Source of the DNA: Trichoplax sp. H2
Lineage: Eukaryota > Placozoa > Uniplacotomia > Trichoplacea
Direction of reading: 5' to 3'
NCBI GenBank assembly: GCA_003344405.1
Contig: NOWV01000130.1
Span: 1-64,000 of the forward strand
DNA length: 64,000 bases
The first letter of the stretch is position 1. Every line of letters begins with the position of its first letter. This document shows, piece after piece, positions 11,680 through 25,182 of this stretch. A program made the translations under genes and the position numbers. The notes below the pieces were generated by a model. That model saw only the letters and a program-made list of their open reading frames with translations, was not told where the DNA came from and did no database searches.

Positions 11680-12663
11680 TTATTTTAACTTTCGGCAATA
11701 ATCAATGGATTTTATATAAGCTGTAAGAAAAAGAGTAAAATTAAAGGTGCATGACGAAAGGGGTGCTTATATTCAATAACTTTTATATTAAAGTAAGCAA
11801 AAATATCGATAACGTATATAGGGAGTACGGCCAAAAGATTAGTACAACCCATAGCAATGGCAATGGATATTACTTTTCTTTCAAAACGTCGACTTATAAC
11901 TATTGCTGCTTACGAAGATTCTGTTTCTTATCGAACGTAATTTATATAATATTGCGATATAGAAAACCATTACTAAATTGTACAGTACAATATTAAGCCG
12001 AAAATTGATATGAAAAGTAGCATAAATCTGGCTGACGAATGCTCGAAATAATCAACAATGCATGAATTACGATAATCGTAAGACACCAAATATGGTTTTA
12101 ACTTTGTCATAAAAGCAATAACTTCACTTGAAATAGTGATCAGAGTACCAGTAATCCATAACAATGCTATGGATCCTATAGTGATCTTGGTTGATATAGG
12201 TAGAGGTATGTAATATGAAAAAAATGTTCGTATAAATCGGCTACCAGTAATAATTACTGTTACATAAGTCGACACGAAGAGCGAAAATATATATAGAAAT
12301 CTGTCGATGTAACAGAATGGATCATTTATTCAGAGTTCGTAGATCACACTCGAATTTAGGAAAACACGTGGATGCAGTAGAGTTATTATTGAGATAAATC
12401 GATATCATAAGTAGCTACTGCTATAATTAGTAAATATAATGATCCTAAAATATCTGATAAAGATAAATTTAGAATAAGGAAATGAAGCTTTCGATGTTTC
12501 GACGTGCAATTTTGACGATACTAAATTGCCGTTACAGAAGAAATAGCGCTTGACTTTAGAATATGAATAACTTTAATTAGGACGATAGTATTTGCAATAA
12601 TACCAAATGACCAAGTGACCATAATAGCTATATACTGTAATCGTTATATAGTAAAGATATCAT
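11680..12663 (-). pseudogene. Receptor pseudogene, DRF subgroup
   Basis: The start ATG at 12663 gives MISLLYND, matching the family N-terminus. A frameshift near codon 10 brings TAG at codon 12; the next frame continues with a normal TM1 (W-S-F-G-I-I-A-N). TM2 and TM3 blocks follow in broken frames, and 11973-12275 keeps a 100-codon piece from TM3 to TM5. TM3 has G-S-R-F in place of D-R-F. The TM7 N-P core is missing, but the tail K-S-I-D-Y-C-R-K-L-K and TAA at 11680 match the end of the receptor at 5580. It is clearly dead. Confidence 0.85.
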
Positions 12664-13870
12664 GCTGGATTAGGAGCTCATTAATCTTACCAATTAAACT
12701 TTTATTATAAATTGGATCACTCTAAATTAAAATTATGGCCAAAACTATCTCTATGAGAGCCTGCATTCAGTTCAATTTGATTGTATATGATAGTAAGTAT
12801 TCAAAATGCTGCCTATTTTAGACGATTGGAAATTTCTATTAAAGAAAAAGAATTATTGAGGCAATTAGACCAATAGAACGTTAAGGTTTCATATCTATCA
12901 TAAATTAAATGTTAGATACTGTATGTTAAAAACAACCAAAACTATTAACAATCAAAACAAATTTAAAAGAATACAGTGGGTATTGATTCTGACATCAGTA
13001 ACGAAATTAACGTTTTAACATCCTTTCTAAATTTCAAATTATTTTTACATAGACTGAATCATTAAGTATTAGCATTTATCGAATGCAGTCGAAAGCTTCG
13101 AATCTGGATTCGACGTCACTTTGAGGACAATCACTCTGTTAGAACTGTACTTGAAATACCAAAAAGATGAAGCTAAACAAAATCTTAGAATACCGTAACA
13201 AAACCCTTTTCATTTCAACAAATATTATTTGGGCGGCTAACGTAAATATATATTCTAGTCAACGATCAAAGGAAAAAGAAGATAAATAAAATAAAACTAT
13301 CAATTAATAGAAAGTAGCTACTTAATTACTTCGTTTGCTTGGCTACAATGAAAGCAACAAAATAATTTTTAATTCCTTTAATTGGAAAAGAATATGTTAA
13401 TGATACCAATTTCTTTATGAAAAACGATCATGCTGTTCGCCAAAGTCTCGACTTTAATATTAAGTCAATTTTTTTGGCATGGTAGATTGAAAAATGAGTG
13501 ATAAAAACTTCTACATTAATAAACCAAATATAAAACTGGTTTGCAATTTTCTGCACTAATTTTTTTGTCTATTTATTCTGATTACTCCTATCTAGGATCG
13601 TGACATTTAAGGAAAATACCAAATACTGATTGGAAATGGAGTCAATATTAAATCACAAATTATTTTTATGATAAAAATTATTAGATAATTCGGTATATAT
13701 TCTTTACAACATACTTAGAAGTAAACTATTGAAGTGGAAAACAGAAATATAATTGAATAGATACCATAGTTAGTAGAGATCGAAAGGAATTCATACCTGA
13801 AATATCGAAGTAATCTTCCAATCCTTTGTATCAACAGCAATAAAAATTTTATTAGTATTAGTAGTGAAAG
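12664..13870. other. Intergenic stretch
   Basis: AT-rich sequence between two receptor pseudogenes. I see no gene or repeat in it. Confidence 0.4.
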
Positions 13871-14895
13871 TCAATTTAATTTTCGATAACAAATCATCGA
13901 TTTACTGTAGCCCGTTATTAAAGAGATCATTGGATTGATACAACATTTAACTTGAAAGAAAAGAATCAAAGTGACGACGAGACTACGAAGATGTGGATTA
14001 TCGCTCAATAAATCTAGTGTTAAAGTAAGCAATGATGCCCATAGCATATGCCGGCAGCATGGCCAAAAGATTCGTAAAACTGATGGTAATGGCTACTAAT
14101 AAGACTTTTCTTTATAGCGCCGATAATTATAACTTTTTCGAGTCATAAAAATTCTGTTTCTAATAGAACGTAATTTATATAATATCGAAATATAAAAACC
14201 CATTGACAAAATATACATAATTCCAGCAAGAAAGTATAATGACAATAAGAGAAGTTTGGCGGACCTATCCGTTAAGTGGTTGATAATACACAGATTATGG
14301 TAGTTATAAGTTTTGCGGTACTGTTTTTTTTTGTAGTATATGCAATTACATTACTTGCCACAGCAAATCCTATGCTAGTAATCCAAACTAGCGCTATAAC
14401 TTTTGCGATAGTCTTGGTTGACATAGGCCAATTAAAAGAAAATAGATAAAATGTACGTATAAATCGACCTCCAGCGATTATTACGGTGATAGAAGTCGAC
14501 ATGATGGACGAAAGTAGGAATAGAAATCTTCCAATATAGCAAAATGGGTTAGTTATCCAAATTTCATAGATCATACTTGAGTTTAAAGAAATTTGAGGAT
14601 CATGGGAAGTTGTTAGAGGATCAAATCGGTATCGTAGGTCCGATACAGCAATGATTAAAAGATAGAATGATCCTAAAATATCTGAAATTGTTAAATTTAT
14701 AACGAGAAGATAAAATATTTGATGCTTCCATAAGAGATTTTGACGATATCGTAATGTGATTCCATTAGCAACATCGCTTGGTTTTAGAACATGAATTATC
14801 TTGCTAAGGACAACAGTATTAGCGATGACTCCAATAATGCTAAATGACTAGGTAAATGTAATAGTGATATAATTGTCGTAAAGTAAAGACGCCAT
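13871..14895 (-). pseudogene. Receptor pseudogene, DRF subgroup
   Basis: The start at 14895 gives MASLLYDNY. The TM1 tryptophan codon at position 16 is now TAG, a one-base nonsense change. TM1 then continues normally (S-I-I-G-V-I-A-N). A 100-codon piece at 14272-14574 covers loop 1 to TM4, ends in a frameshift, and carries G-G-R-F instead of D-R-F. TM7 keeps C-C-I-N-P-M-I, and the tail ends Y-R-K-L-N with TGA at 13871. Full length, about 1,025 bp, is retained, so decay is more recent than in the neighbouring pseudogenes. It is a close relative of the copies at 5580 and 11680. Confidence 0.88.
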
Positions 14896-16669
14896 ACAAG
14901 ACTATGATAAAAGTTTCAAAAATTAATTTTAAACTCAAAATTTCAAACTCTTTCGTGTCAACAAAGAAATTTGATCACCTTAGTTAAAATAGATTACAAC
15001 TAAAGACATTTTCAATAGTTTAAAGAAATAGTATTACATAATGATATAGCATCAAAGTCTTAAAATACGTATATTAATTATCGGGAATGATATTCTTTAC
15101 CATCTTCAACGAAATAGCCCTTTATTAAGTCAAACTGGCCAAGTATTGATGCATCTCATCGAATTAAAGATAGAAAAGTTTTAACTTTAAATCATATATT
15201 GTAATTAGAAAGTCTCAACTTTGGGTGGCTAACACAAAAAATAAATCGGGCAGCTTAAGAAAGCAAAGATTAAATAAGTTGAAAATATTTCATCTCGTGC
15301 AATATCGTATCTTAACGATGAGAATGAGAATAAAATCTTTTTTATACCTTAGGAAGGTAAAATAGAATATAATGATAGCATGGCATAAATTTCGTGACAG
15401 GCAACTTCGATTGATTATAATTATTTCTTTTACGTGAAAAATAAACCACAGCTTTCAAGATAACTCAGGTCAACAGGACCAGTACAGTATCGAATAATAT
15501 CCGCTGACATGCAGATGTATGTGCAGTGACTACAAAGGAGCTTCCCCTTGAATGATATAGTTGTAATTATCTTATAGATTAGAAAGCCGGCACCATGGCT
15601 AAGAAAGGCATTGTTTGTGAAATATGTGCAATCATTTCCTGCTTTTTCTTACTGATATAATACATATATCTCATCAGTTTCTCGTATGACGGTTCTAATT
15701 TTTAATTATCAATTAGTAAAGATAGGAAATTGTAGATAGCTGATTCTGTAATGTACTAAATTTTTATCTGATTTGGCATACTAATAATATACTTCATCGA
15801 AGAAATTGCAGGATAGTATAGTTGTCATAATCAATCGTTCGAAGTCTTTATAATAACAAGCAAGTTATCAAAATCACATTATCAAATACACCTGTATAAC
15901 AAAGACAGATTACGAGTATGTCTCAATTACATTCTAATCTCACTATAAAGTTATACTATTGCATTATGATGAAAAGTCAGCCTTATTACGCTACCTAGGA
16001 AGAAAAAGTTACATGTAGGCTAATTGAAATACTGTAGCTAGTAAATCTGACTTTAATTTTAATGCATATGTCAACGGCAATTTGCGAAATCCGGCATTTT
16101 GCAAAATACCTAAGGCATTAGGCATTTTGCAAAATACCTAAAGAATTTCAGGCATTTTGCAAAATGCCGGATTTCGCAAATTGCCGGTAACACATATAAT
16201 AAAAAGATCCTCTCTATACGTTCGATATTTACTCCTACTTGGTAAATATTCCTTGATGCGCAGTTTCAACTCCTAATATAAACTACTTCAACAAAGATCA
16301 ATAAGCCTTTCTAAATTATACTGCAGATTGACATCTTAATCATTACTAGTGTACAGAATGGGTTAGTGGGATATAGATTGTTATCTAATCCATAGATTAC
16401 TACAAGAATCTAGTCTAAAATCTAAAGTATTCCGAGCTCAAAGCGAAGTGAAGTCTCTTCTCTCTATGTGAGCTCATCTCTGTAGTTTTTAAATACATTT
16501 CACTAAATCCATTTATGACAGCTTAATTAGTCTACAATCAGACATGAGCCATCACAAAGAATATTTCTTAAATAGAACATCATTATCTTCAACAATTTGA
16601 ATCATTTTATCAAATAAATTCCGATATAATAGCATTTAAATTAATAATTTAAACATGATTTGCTTTGAG
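14896..16669. other. Intergenic stretch
   Basis: Apart from the strong inverted repeat at 16075-16186, I see no gene or RNA here. Confidence 0.4.
16075..16186. repeat. Long inverted repeat with internal direct repeats
   Basis: A 33-bp arm starting CGGCAATTTGCGAAATCCGG at 16075 is perfectly mirrored at the right end, which finishes TTTCGCAAATTGCCG at 16186. Weaker pairing continues outward (ATATGT / ACATAT). The centre carries further copies of GGCATTTTGCAAAAT, itself a near-palindrome, so that core occurs four times in 112 bp. It would fold into a strong hairpin or cruciform. It could be a foldback mini-element; I see no obvious target duplication. Confidence 0.9.
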
Positions 16670-17648
16670 TTAGCAGAAAAATGTACTTGGATTAATTGCG
16701 CAATTAATTATAAAGCAAGAATAAGCGGTGGAGATACTGTTCGGAATATTTTACTATCGTAAACAATTTCATAGTTAGAAATAATCGCTACCACCAGCGA
16801 AAAGCTGGAAGTCACGTTAGAAAGTTGGTACAACCAATTATAATTGCTGTAAAAATTGCCTTTCCTTCTACTTCATTCTTAATGGTAGGCGATCGTAATA
16901 AAGAGTAATTTTTTCTCATAGTCCATAAACTATACATTACATAAGCGTAGAAATATATTCAAGTAGGATAGATAATTAAGCCTCCTACCGGTACTAGCCA
17001 TAAAAGTGCTTGAACATGATGATATAAATATTGTAATATTAATAATTTTTGATAAAAGGTGAAGGTGTGGTTGAGTAAGAGAACGTAGTACCGATGCTAG
17101 CTAATATTAGACTAATGATCTAAGGTACCACAAAAATGATTATAGAATGCTTCTAAGTTACGAGAAATTTTATAGAATAAGGATATTTTACCTGTAAAAA
17201 TTGATCAGCAGCAATCATGAAGCCAACAGACGTTGATTCATTAATAGTAGCAATCATCAGATATCTTGCCACATGGAAAAATGGACTATGTAACCGACTA
17301 ATTTATATCAATGTTGAATTAGTAGTCGAACTGACAGAAGATGATGCTATGTCTACAAAACGATAACGTGTATCACCTGCAGTAACGATGATCACGTAAT
17401 GTGATTGTAATAAATCTTTAGCAGCCAAATTTATTATCAATATTGTGAACATTTTACTACGTATACGGTATATTATCCTTGCTAGATTATGAGGAAAAAC
17501 TTTATGTAACATAGAGTTAGACTCTTAAATGCTCGATAATCCAGATATAAGAACTAGAATATTGCTTGTAATTATCGCTCTAATCGGACCAATACTGTAA
17601 TCCAAACAAGATATGAGCTGAATAGGTTATTAACTGTATAGATGCCAA
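16670..17648 (-). pseudogene. Receptor pseudogene with lost start codon
   Basis: The family start ATGGCATCT reads TTGGCATCT at 17648. A 69-codon piece (17303-17512) holds TM2 with I-I-N-L-A-A-K-D and the A-G-D-T-R-Y-R loop. TM3 follows in another frame and carries D-Q-F in place of D-R-F/Y. TM6 (K-A-I-F-T-A-I-I-I) has TGA where the conserved tryptophan should be. TM7 retains N-C-A-I-N-P before a stop at 16670. There are several frameshifts, so it is non-functional. The TM7 sequence resembles the copy at 21744. Confidence 0.8.
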
Positions 17649-20223
17649 AAACGTAGGTTAATATTATGTTGTATATATTTACGATCGTATAATTTACGAT
17701 AGCTGGAATAAGACAGCAATTATTGTTCATATAATAATATTTAAAGGATACTCTTGATATTTATTATTGAATGGTAGAATTTTTCGTGAGGCGTAACCGG
17801 AAAAATTTAACTGCATCAATTATTAAAGAAAACGAAAAAGCCATAATTGATATGTTATTCGTTACCTAAATATATGAGCCATCAATAATTTTTTAGGAAT
17901 ATAGATAAATCAGCACAATAATAACAATATATCTTTAGCTGCCGATAGTAACCTCGCATGAAAAGTTTCTCAAAATAATATGTTCAATCAAATACTACAA
18001 TAATTTTAAAGTGTGTTATCTATAAATATCTGTACTACTTATTATTACAGAAATGATGCCTTTTTAGTCATTTAAACAAACCTTTAAATTTAATGTGAGA
18101 AAATAGGAGTATGAAACATACATACTGTTTAGCAGCAGCTGTTATTATGTCTTATACTTATGTACTTTAGCTCTAAATGTCTCGCAGGTTTACAATTTTA
18201 ACGGATCACTTATTTATCTGATCTTATGCAAATAATTACATCTTAATTTTTTAGTTATAAATAATTTATAATGAAAATCATTCGATCTCCAAATAATATT
18301 ATAGCTTAAATATTTGGTGCAGGGAAATAAAAAGTACACGGTTACAGTAAGGCAGTACGCTATAACTGTGTATGAAAAAATACGATAATATTATGCTCTC
18401 ATAATTAGAAAATAGACTTTAATTATAGTAATAAATAAAATTATACCCTCTATAGTAGATATTGTATTAGCAAAAGTATATTTTGATAACTATGTTTATA
18501 TATACTAAATTAATTGTATTTGCAAACATTTTGTTCTAATATTGTAAAGTTATAACAATAAAAACTAGTACAGTAAAGCACTTATAAGCTACCATGATAA
18601 AATGATCTTTATGGTACTGAATCGCCATGTCTTCTTTTTAATAAAATGATATTTGCTCGTGAATTTAGCTATCTGTTATCTTTGTTAAACCACTTGTTAA
18701 AAATCATATAAAAATAATGAATCGGAAATAATTTATAACTGAATAACAAGATAATGAATAAATTTTCCAAACATAACAGTTAGTATATTATCTTATACTA
18801 TCGAAAAGACTACGGTACATAGCATAAGTGATTAAAGATAGCAAAAGTCGGTAGAAAGGTATAGTTAGCTCCTATCGCAGTTTCAATTTATTGATTGATG
18901 CTTCTATTAATAGCTTAATATTGGCTTAACATACATCATAAAACAAGAATTAGCGCCAAATACGTTCAATATTAATCGTGTAGGTCTTAATTTCACAAAT
19001 TATATTACAAATGTAATACCTTATATTCCGACGGATCAGGCAAATAATACGCCAGGTTATACGCATAGCAATATTTGGATCAATTTTTAGCAATGCTAGT
19101 ATATCGTGCAATACTCTGCTCACCGGAAATTTATTACCGTCCATCATTCACCCTCAATAATAAGTAATATGAAATATTATAGACATTTCTTCAAATACTG
19201 AATGATTACATTTTAGAAAAATGTACCTGCCCCCGATACGTAGTAGTCACATACGGTATAGTATAAGGAATGATAACGATTTTAAATATCAATATTATTC
19301 CGGGATGATCAATAATATTATTACAAGAGTCGAATAATTTTGATATACAAGTGGATGAATAATTATCGAAAGATCCTTCAATTTCAGCATCTCAAGCTCT
19401 GTCGAACTTAATATACCTCTTAGTGACGTTAAAACACGTACAATTTAGGGGATAGCAATCGTACGTCAACTTTAATGAAGCTCTAAAATTTAGAATCCTA
19501 TTCCAGCTACAACCTACTTTACGTGTTTTATTAAGTTTGTAGCTGCTAAATTATCGTTAAACTTCTATCAAAATTTATGAAATAATAATTAAGGAACTAT
19601 CCATAAATACGTACAAGTCACAATTCTATTATTAACATAATAGGTTTTAGTAGTCATTGTCACGAAAATAGTCTTCGTGATATGCACTTTATTTCTATGT
19701 TACTTTTTATATATGTTTGAATCTCAGAAATGTTTAGTGGTTCACAGTCGATATGTTGGTAATCCTTAATTTAGGATTGGATTGACTAAGACAGTAATAC
19801 CAGTCACTTAAACTGGATTGTATTTACCACCTCTATTGTTGTTAAGGTTCAACGTATGATTTCTAAGTATAGAAGAAATATCTTAGTAGGGTGGTCTAAT
19901 ATGTGTTTGTTAAACTATTATTTGCATAGATTAATTTATTACTGATACAGTAAATTTGATAGGGTTAGACTGCACTTAGCCTTTACAGATAGAGGCTCGT
20001 TAGAGTATTAATTTGATTAATGCTAATGGAAGAGGTGGCTTGTGTAGTTAAACCGGTTCCAGTTCCTGAAACTTATATAACGGCGGCTTCGACGATAAAT
20101 AAATTAGATTATAATTTTCTGATTATTTTGAAAATCTCGTTGTGTTAAATTCTGTCTGCCTAATAAAACCAATTTACTGGTATTGAAAATACTCTCTCGA
20201 CCCTTGTTGCAAGTTAAGGCTTA
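17649..20223. other. Intergenic stretch
   Basis: No supported gene. A 65-codon minus-strand open frame at 18950-19147 has no recognisable motif. The part from about 19830 to 20200 contains TATATAAC and AATAAAACC and may be mobile-element debris, but I could not define its ends. Confidence 0.35.
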
Positions 20224-20800
20224 TGATATATACTCGATCACGAATATTCCAAGTTGTAGAAAATTAGAACTTTAATAGATCTAATACAAAGACTAGCTAC
20301 ACACAGCTCTACTCTAGCTGAATACAACTACTGAAAGACTTCTAGAAAGAACAATCAGATAATCTAAAGTCTCCGGCTTTTATACTCTCCTTAGCCTTCG
20401 CAGCTACAATCGGTATAGCAGCATTCTACTATAATTTACACGTAGTCAAATTATTAATAGTAACAATATTTTATAGCGGATCATCATTAATCTGATACGG
20501 CAACAACTACAGTATTTCCGTGGATATTATTCTTAGCAGTCAAAGTATGGTAAACTAAGCATATCCTAATACATGTATATGAATTGCAGTTCTATTTTTA
20601 CCTCTAACCTTAATAGTAACTCAACACCTTACTATATATACGGTATAGTCATCTGTACTATAACACAGAATCTACCATTACAGTCCACAACAGCGAGCTA
20701 CCACATACGTCGTTAGATAAATATAAAAAGTTGCACTTCCGTACATCTTATTAAACATAGCTAAAAGTCTACAACCACAATACTAAGTTTCGTTACAGGG
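20224..20800. repeat. R1 repeat, third copy
   Basis: It aligns in order with 8888-9353 and 10474-10680: TGATATATACTCGATCAC at the left, the frame L-A-F-A-A-T-I-G-I-A-A-F-Y in the middle, and ACAGTCCACA to CTACAACCACAATACTAAG at the right. The peptide frame is still partly alike (V-K-L, Y-S-G, S-S-L-I, Y-G, N-Y-S-I). One CGA codon has become TGA and the end has TAA. The copies have diverged by roughly a quarter. Confidence 0.75.
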
Positions 20801-21743
20801 CTATTCTAAGCTCGTAACTGCCACAAATCCGCTAATATTCGACGTAGTCAATCTATTATGACCGTAATTTGATTGGTTATATTTTATCAAGTAATGAATA
20901 ACCAGGATACAAATGCAATTATAGAGTAAATCATGAACTTAATAAAAAAATTCATTATTAGTTAAAGTTCATGTGTTCTAATGCTTAAAAATTTAACACT
21001 ATTCAAATGGAATTGGATTTCAATCCGAATTCCAAATGAATCTTAAATCTAACATCAGTTACGACATTCTTGAAGCAGTTAATTCATTTAGATAACTGAT
21101 ACTAAATATTCAAAATGATTAACTCGGATGAACGATATTCATTTATTTAAAATTTCGAGCGCTATTACTCATTTGTCTAATTATATAATAATACTAATTA
21201 TATCATCAATTATTATGGCATTAGTACTGTATTGCAATTTTATAGAAATATACTAATGCTTCTCGAGTACAAACTTGGTTTGCTACCGTATCTGTTTGGG
21301 AAATAATATTCAATAAATGTACCAAATTTAGAAAAATGTTCCATTTCGGTCAATTAGCTTCACATTAGATAAATTATGTCCAGATAGCACCGGAATTCCT
21401 TATTAAACTAATATGTATCGTACCTGCTACTGATGTGGTATTCAAACATTTATACGAGCAATTAAAAAGAATATATTTAATCTTATTTAGTCATAGATAA
21501 CTACCAAATATGGTCTTGCTAACGTAGGATACGTCTTCTAGTTTAAAAATAAATATCATGGAAATGTATCTAAAAAAACTAGTATTGTGTTCTAATAGCT
21601 TCGTTTCCGATATATTATACTAAGCCATCTGTTGAAACGATTTATTTAGTCTGCTTAAGTTCTACGTTATGAATTTGCTACATTTTGTTCAAGAATTCAA
21701 TGATCGAATTTAAGTCTTCTATCTACCTCTATCTTATATAGCA
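20801..21743. other. Intergenic stretch
   Basis: AT-rich sequence with nothing I can identify. It forms the 3' flank of the receptor at 21744-22771. Confidence 0.4.
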
Positions 21744-22771
21744 TCACTTTGTTTTTGCTGAGATCGTAGAAATTGGAAAAATTATAGGATTAATAGCGCA
21801 GTTAAGCTGCAAGCCTAAACTTAGAATGGGGAGTATAACATCTAAAGCTATGTTCATTCGAGTTTCCATCATTACTGAATCATCTACAACAATCATAAAT
21901 ATTACAGCGAGACAAGGAAACCAAAATATAGCATTTGCACATGTAATTATGGCTGCCGTATAGCGTACTTTTTTGCCAGCTTGTTTATTAATTTTTTTCA
22001 ATTTTGTCTTTAACCTGATCCCTCTGGAATATTTAATTTTATAAAATATTAAAACGTAGCTACCAATAACTACTATATAATTAATTGAACCACCAGTTAT
22101 TAGTGCTAGAAGCATCAGTTTGACGCTGATGTAACTCATATTATCGGCTGTGCATAAATTATGATAATGATGAACAACAGCAATCTGTGATGGAAATGTT
22201 ATGTAAGGCACAATGTTACCAACTGTACCTATAGCCGCACTAATTATCCATACAATCATTAACGCTGGAATCAGGCGTTTAGATGTAAAATACAAAGTAG
22301 AAAGATGCAGATAGACAATACTGAAAAGCCGATCTAAAGCCATTATATTCGTGATCATGCTCGTTGCTGAAACTGCAGTAAATGTCAAAAATCTTGCAAT
22401 ATAGCAGAAAGGACTGCGTTGCCAAGTTACAAAAATTTCGCTTGAGTTTAATACAATTGTAAAGTTACCATTATTATAAGAGATTTCATTAGCTTTAAAT
22501 CGATATCGTAAATCAGCAACTGCAACGATAATCAGATAGCATGAACCCCAAAAATCCGATATAGCCAAGTTTCGTATTAGTAAATAAAATTTTTATTACC
22601 ACGAAATATCAAAGATTTGTGAATATTTATCATTTTAGTGAAAATCTTAGGTGAGCGATTACCTTGTTTGGATGCTCGTAGAATTACTAATATATTGCAA
22701 ATTAAGCCAGTTAGTCCACAACTCCACGCCAGACACATAGCTGCAATATTATCACGCAGAATGGATGCCAT
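21744..22771 (-). pseudogene. Class A receptor gene with one frameshift (possible assembly error)
   Basis: The start at 22771 gives MASILRDNI, and the first frame runs through TM1 to a stop at 22577. From about 22585 the next frame continues F-Y-L-L-I-R-N-L-A-I-S-D (TM2) without a break through TM7, ending at 21744. The switch falls at an A5T4 run near 22589-22597 and equals one missing or extra base. Everything else is intact: the TM3 cysteine (S-P-F-C), D-R-L in the DRY position, loop 2 Y-H-N-L-C, TM6 F-W-F-P and TM7 N-C-A-I-N-P-I-I-F. It is either a very young pseudogene or an intact gene with a homopolymer sequencing error. Confidence 0.88.
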
Positions 22772-24341
22772 TGGCCGCTACTAGCAAAAAGGTGATATCG
22801 ATAATCAGCTTTTATTAGTGCACTTTTAATTTTATAAATAATCAATTTTGTGCAGAATCATGAATGTGTTTGAATTTCGTTTAATAATCGCTATATAAAA
22901 AGAATTATTGCTACAATCAGCAAGGATGAAATTTCAGACGTAATACACATTTATGTAGCATTAAATTTATTGTAAATACAGTTTGTTATCTACATAATGC
23001 CATATAATAATGAAACGATTTCATTATCATTATTCTTAATATTCATATAGTAGCCTTTCAAACATTTTATTTTGTTTCAAAATTAATAACAACCGATTTG
23101 ACAGAATACATCTAATTCTATTCTTGTATAATTAAATAATTTAATTATAAACACCTCAATATTGAACAATTACTGCGACAAAATGTATTTCTGGTAAATG
23201 TAAAAATTTTCTTCCATTAGAAGTATCATGACATTAATCACCATTTAGCAATATATTACATATTCTGTCTCGAAGATATTCCGTCTATTAGGGCAAACGC
23301 AAAAATTGGAGGATTATCTAAGCTTAAAAATATCTTGTAAGATAATAAAGCTTTACGTAATCGAAGCTTTTAAATTTTTCATTTTCAATTGGGTAGTAGT
23401 TAAGACGTCAAAAATATTATTTAGAAAAGCTGTTCCAATACCGTTAGTATTGTAAAGTGTAAATTTTATGATTTTGGATACTAAAATGTACTTAAGTAAA
23501 AATAGGTCTTAAAATAGGACATTCATGTATTTGGAAGACCCTTATGTATTCACTAATGTACCGACATCTTACTGATACTAAATTCAGTAAAACTATTATT
23601 AGAGAATTATGATATTATGATTATGATAACATGTTTAATATTATAGTCGCCGAAGGTTGTTCTAGACAAGAGTTTTAGAAAAATTGGGATAACGTAGGAA
23701 AATCCGTTCACATATTTATTTACTAGGGTGATGAACACTAAATTAAGAGATAGAGATAGCAATAATAACATGTTTACGCATAGGCATTTTCTACATAACC
23801 AAAGTTTTCTTTTAAAATAAAGATAAGTATTGCTCACGACTTTAGATCAAAACTTGACTTTGTGTCTTAAGTTAACTTGTGCTTTTCTTGTTCCATCTAC
23901 TAAGTTATGACAAATACTAATTTCACTTTGCTGAAAAAATTTAATTTAAGCTGTTATAAGCAAGAAACATTAAAAAGTGAAAATTGTACTTATTGATATG
24001 GAACGAGATGGTTATTATTATTTTAAAGTATCTGCATTATGCCATAATTATCAAGATGATCAAAGCATAAAAACTAAATATACTAGTTAGCAACTCATTG
24101 CTTCTGTGCTTTTAGTCCAAGCTGTACCATTTTGATAATGATATGTCATTAAGAATTAATAACCGGTAATTTACATTGTCGCTATAGTATGTTCCAAACT
24201 AAAAGAAAAATCCATAAAAACAGATCGACAGACGATCTATGCTAAGGTGTAGTTACTTAGTTTAAAAAGAAAACATACTAGTATGTAGCCAAATTTGCTT
24301 TTTCTGAAATAACTAAGATTTAAGGAAAAAATGCTAAAATA
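22772..24341. other. Intergenic stretch
   Basis: A 76-codon minus-strand open frame at 23607-23837 encodes a leucine-rich hydrophobic peptide (M-L-L-L-L-S-L-S-L-N-L-V-F) that I do not recognise. Otherwise nothing can be supported. Confidence 0.35.
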
Positions 24342-24720
24342 TCAGCTCTGCATATACTGTATAACCGACATGGACAATAAAATTATCTTATTACTCTCGA
24401 ATTTGAGGTGATTTCTTATAGATATCGATTTTCTGCCGCTATTACGAATCGATATTCTAAAACGATTATAGTGATTATTGTTAAATAATATGAGAATAAT
24501 GGCCTGAAATAGCTTACCTAAGTATAGTTTAAGAAAAACTCTATCACTCTTAAAAAGAGTAGAGTTATAGGTAGAAAGTTTATTGTTTTTAAGAAAGTTT
24601 GATGAATTTTTATCGTGTTCCAATAACAACAAGATAACCAATACATCACCAATAATACCACTCAGGCCATGGCTTCTGGCTGAATATATTGGCACATCAT
24701 TATTTAGATAACATTAATGG
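24342..24720 (-). pseudogene. 5' remnant of a receptor gene
   Basis: The open frame 24342-24695 includes G-L-S-G-I-I-G-D-V-L-V-I-L-L, a recognisable receptor TM1. A TM2-like tail lies further on in another frame (T-I-I-T-I-I-V-L-E-Y-R-F-V-I-A). Nothing beyond TM2 could be followed. The 5' end and flank of this remnant are part of the tandem duplication at 24668-25182. Confidence 0.55.
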
Positions 24721-25182
24721 CATTATTCTAGAGATAGAATATAGATTAATGCAAAAAATAATTATAGAACTGATATTCAAAGCAGTTAAGTAAAAAATCA
24801 ATATTCATACGCTAGTATTTGATGCAAAGGGGACTATAATTTAATCTATGCTCTAACATGATCCCTTTAAATGTTGACCATTATATTGAATTATAATAAA
24901 ATCATGTTAAAGATGAATCGCCTATAATAATAACTACTAATCATAGCCCCTGGCCAGATATATTGACGTAACATTATTCATACAAAATAGATGGTATTAT
25001 TCTATAGATAAAATATAGAGTCATGCAAAAAGTAATCATCAGTCTATTTAGTCAAAGTACGTAATAAATTGATATTCGTGTGCTAGTCTTCGATGTAAAG
25101 CAAACTGTGTTTAATCTACATGCTGACACGATGCCATATAATTTTGACCATTATATTGAATTATAATAATATCATATTAAAG
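24668..25182. repeat. Tandem duplication, two units of about 245 bp
   Basis: 24668-24912 and 24942-25182 align throughout. The left ends are CATGGCTTCTGGC and CATAGCCCCTGGC; the right ends are ATTATATTGAATTATAATAA in both. Identity looks like about three quarters. The unit covers the upstream region of the receptor remnant, so a former promoter region was duplicated and then decayed. Confidence 0.7.

Noticed and set aside
18950-19147. Minus-strand frame of 65 codons as a possible receptor piece
   Set aside because: None of the receptor blocks (TM2 NLAxxD, TM3 DR, TM7 NP) can be found in or around it.
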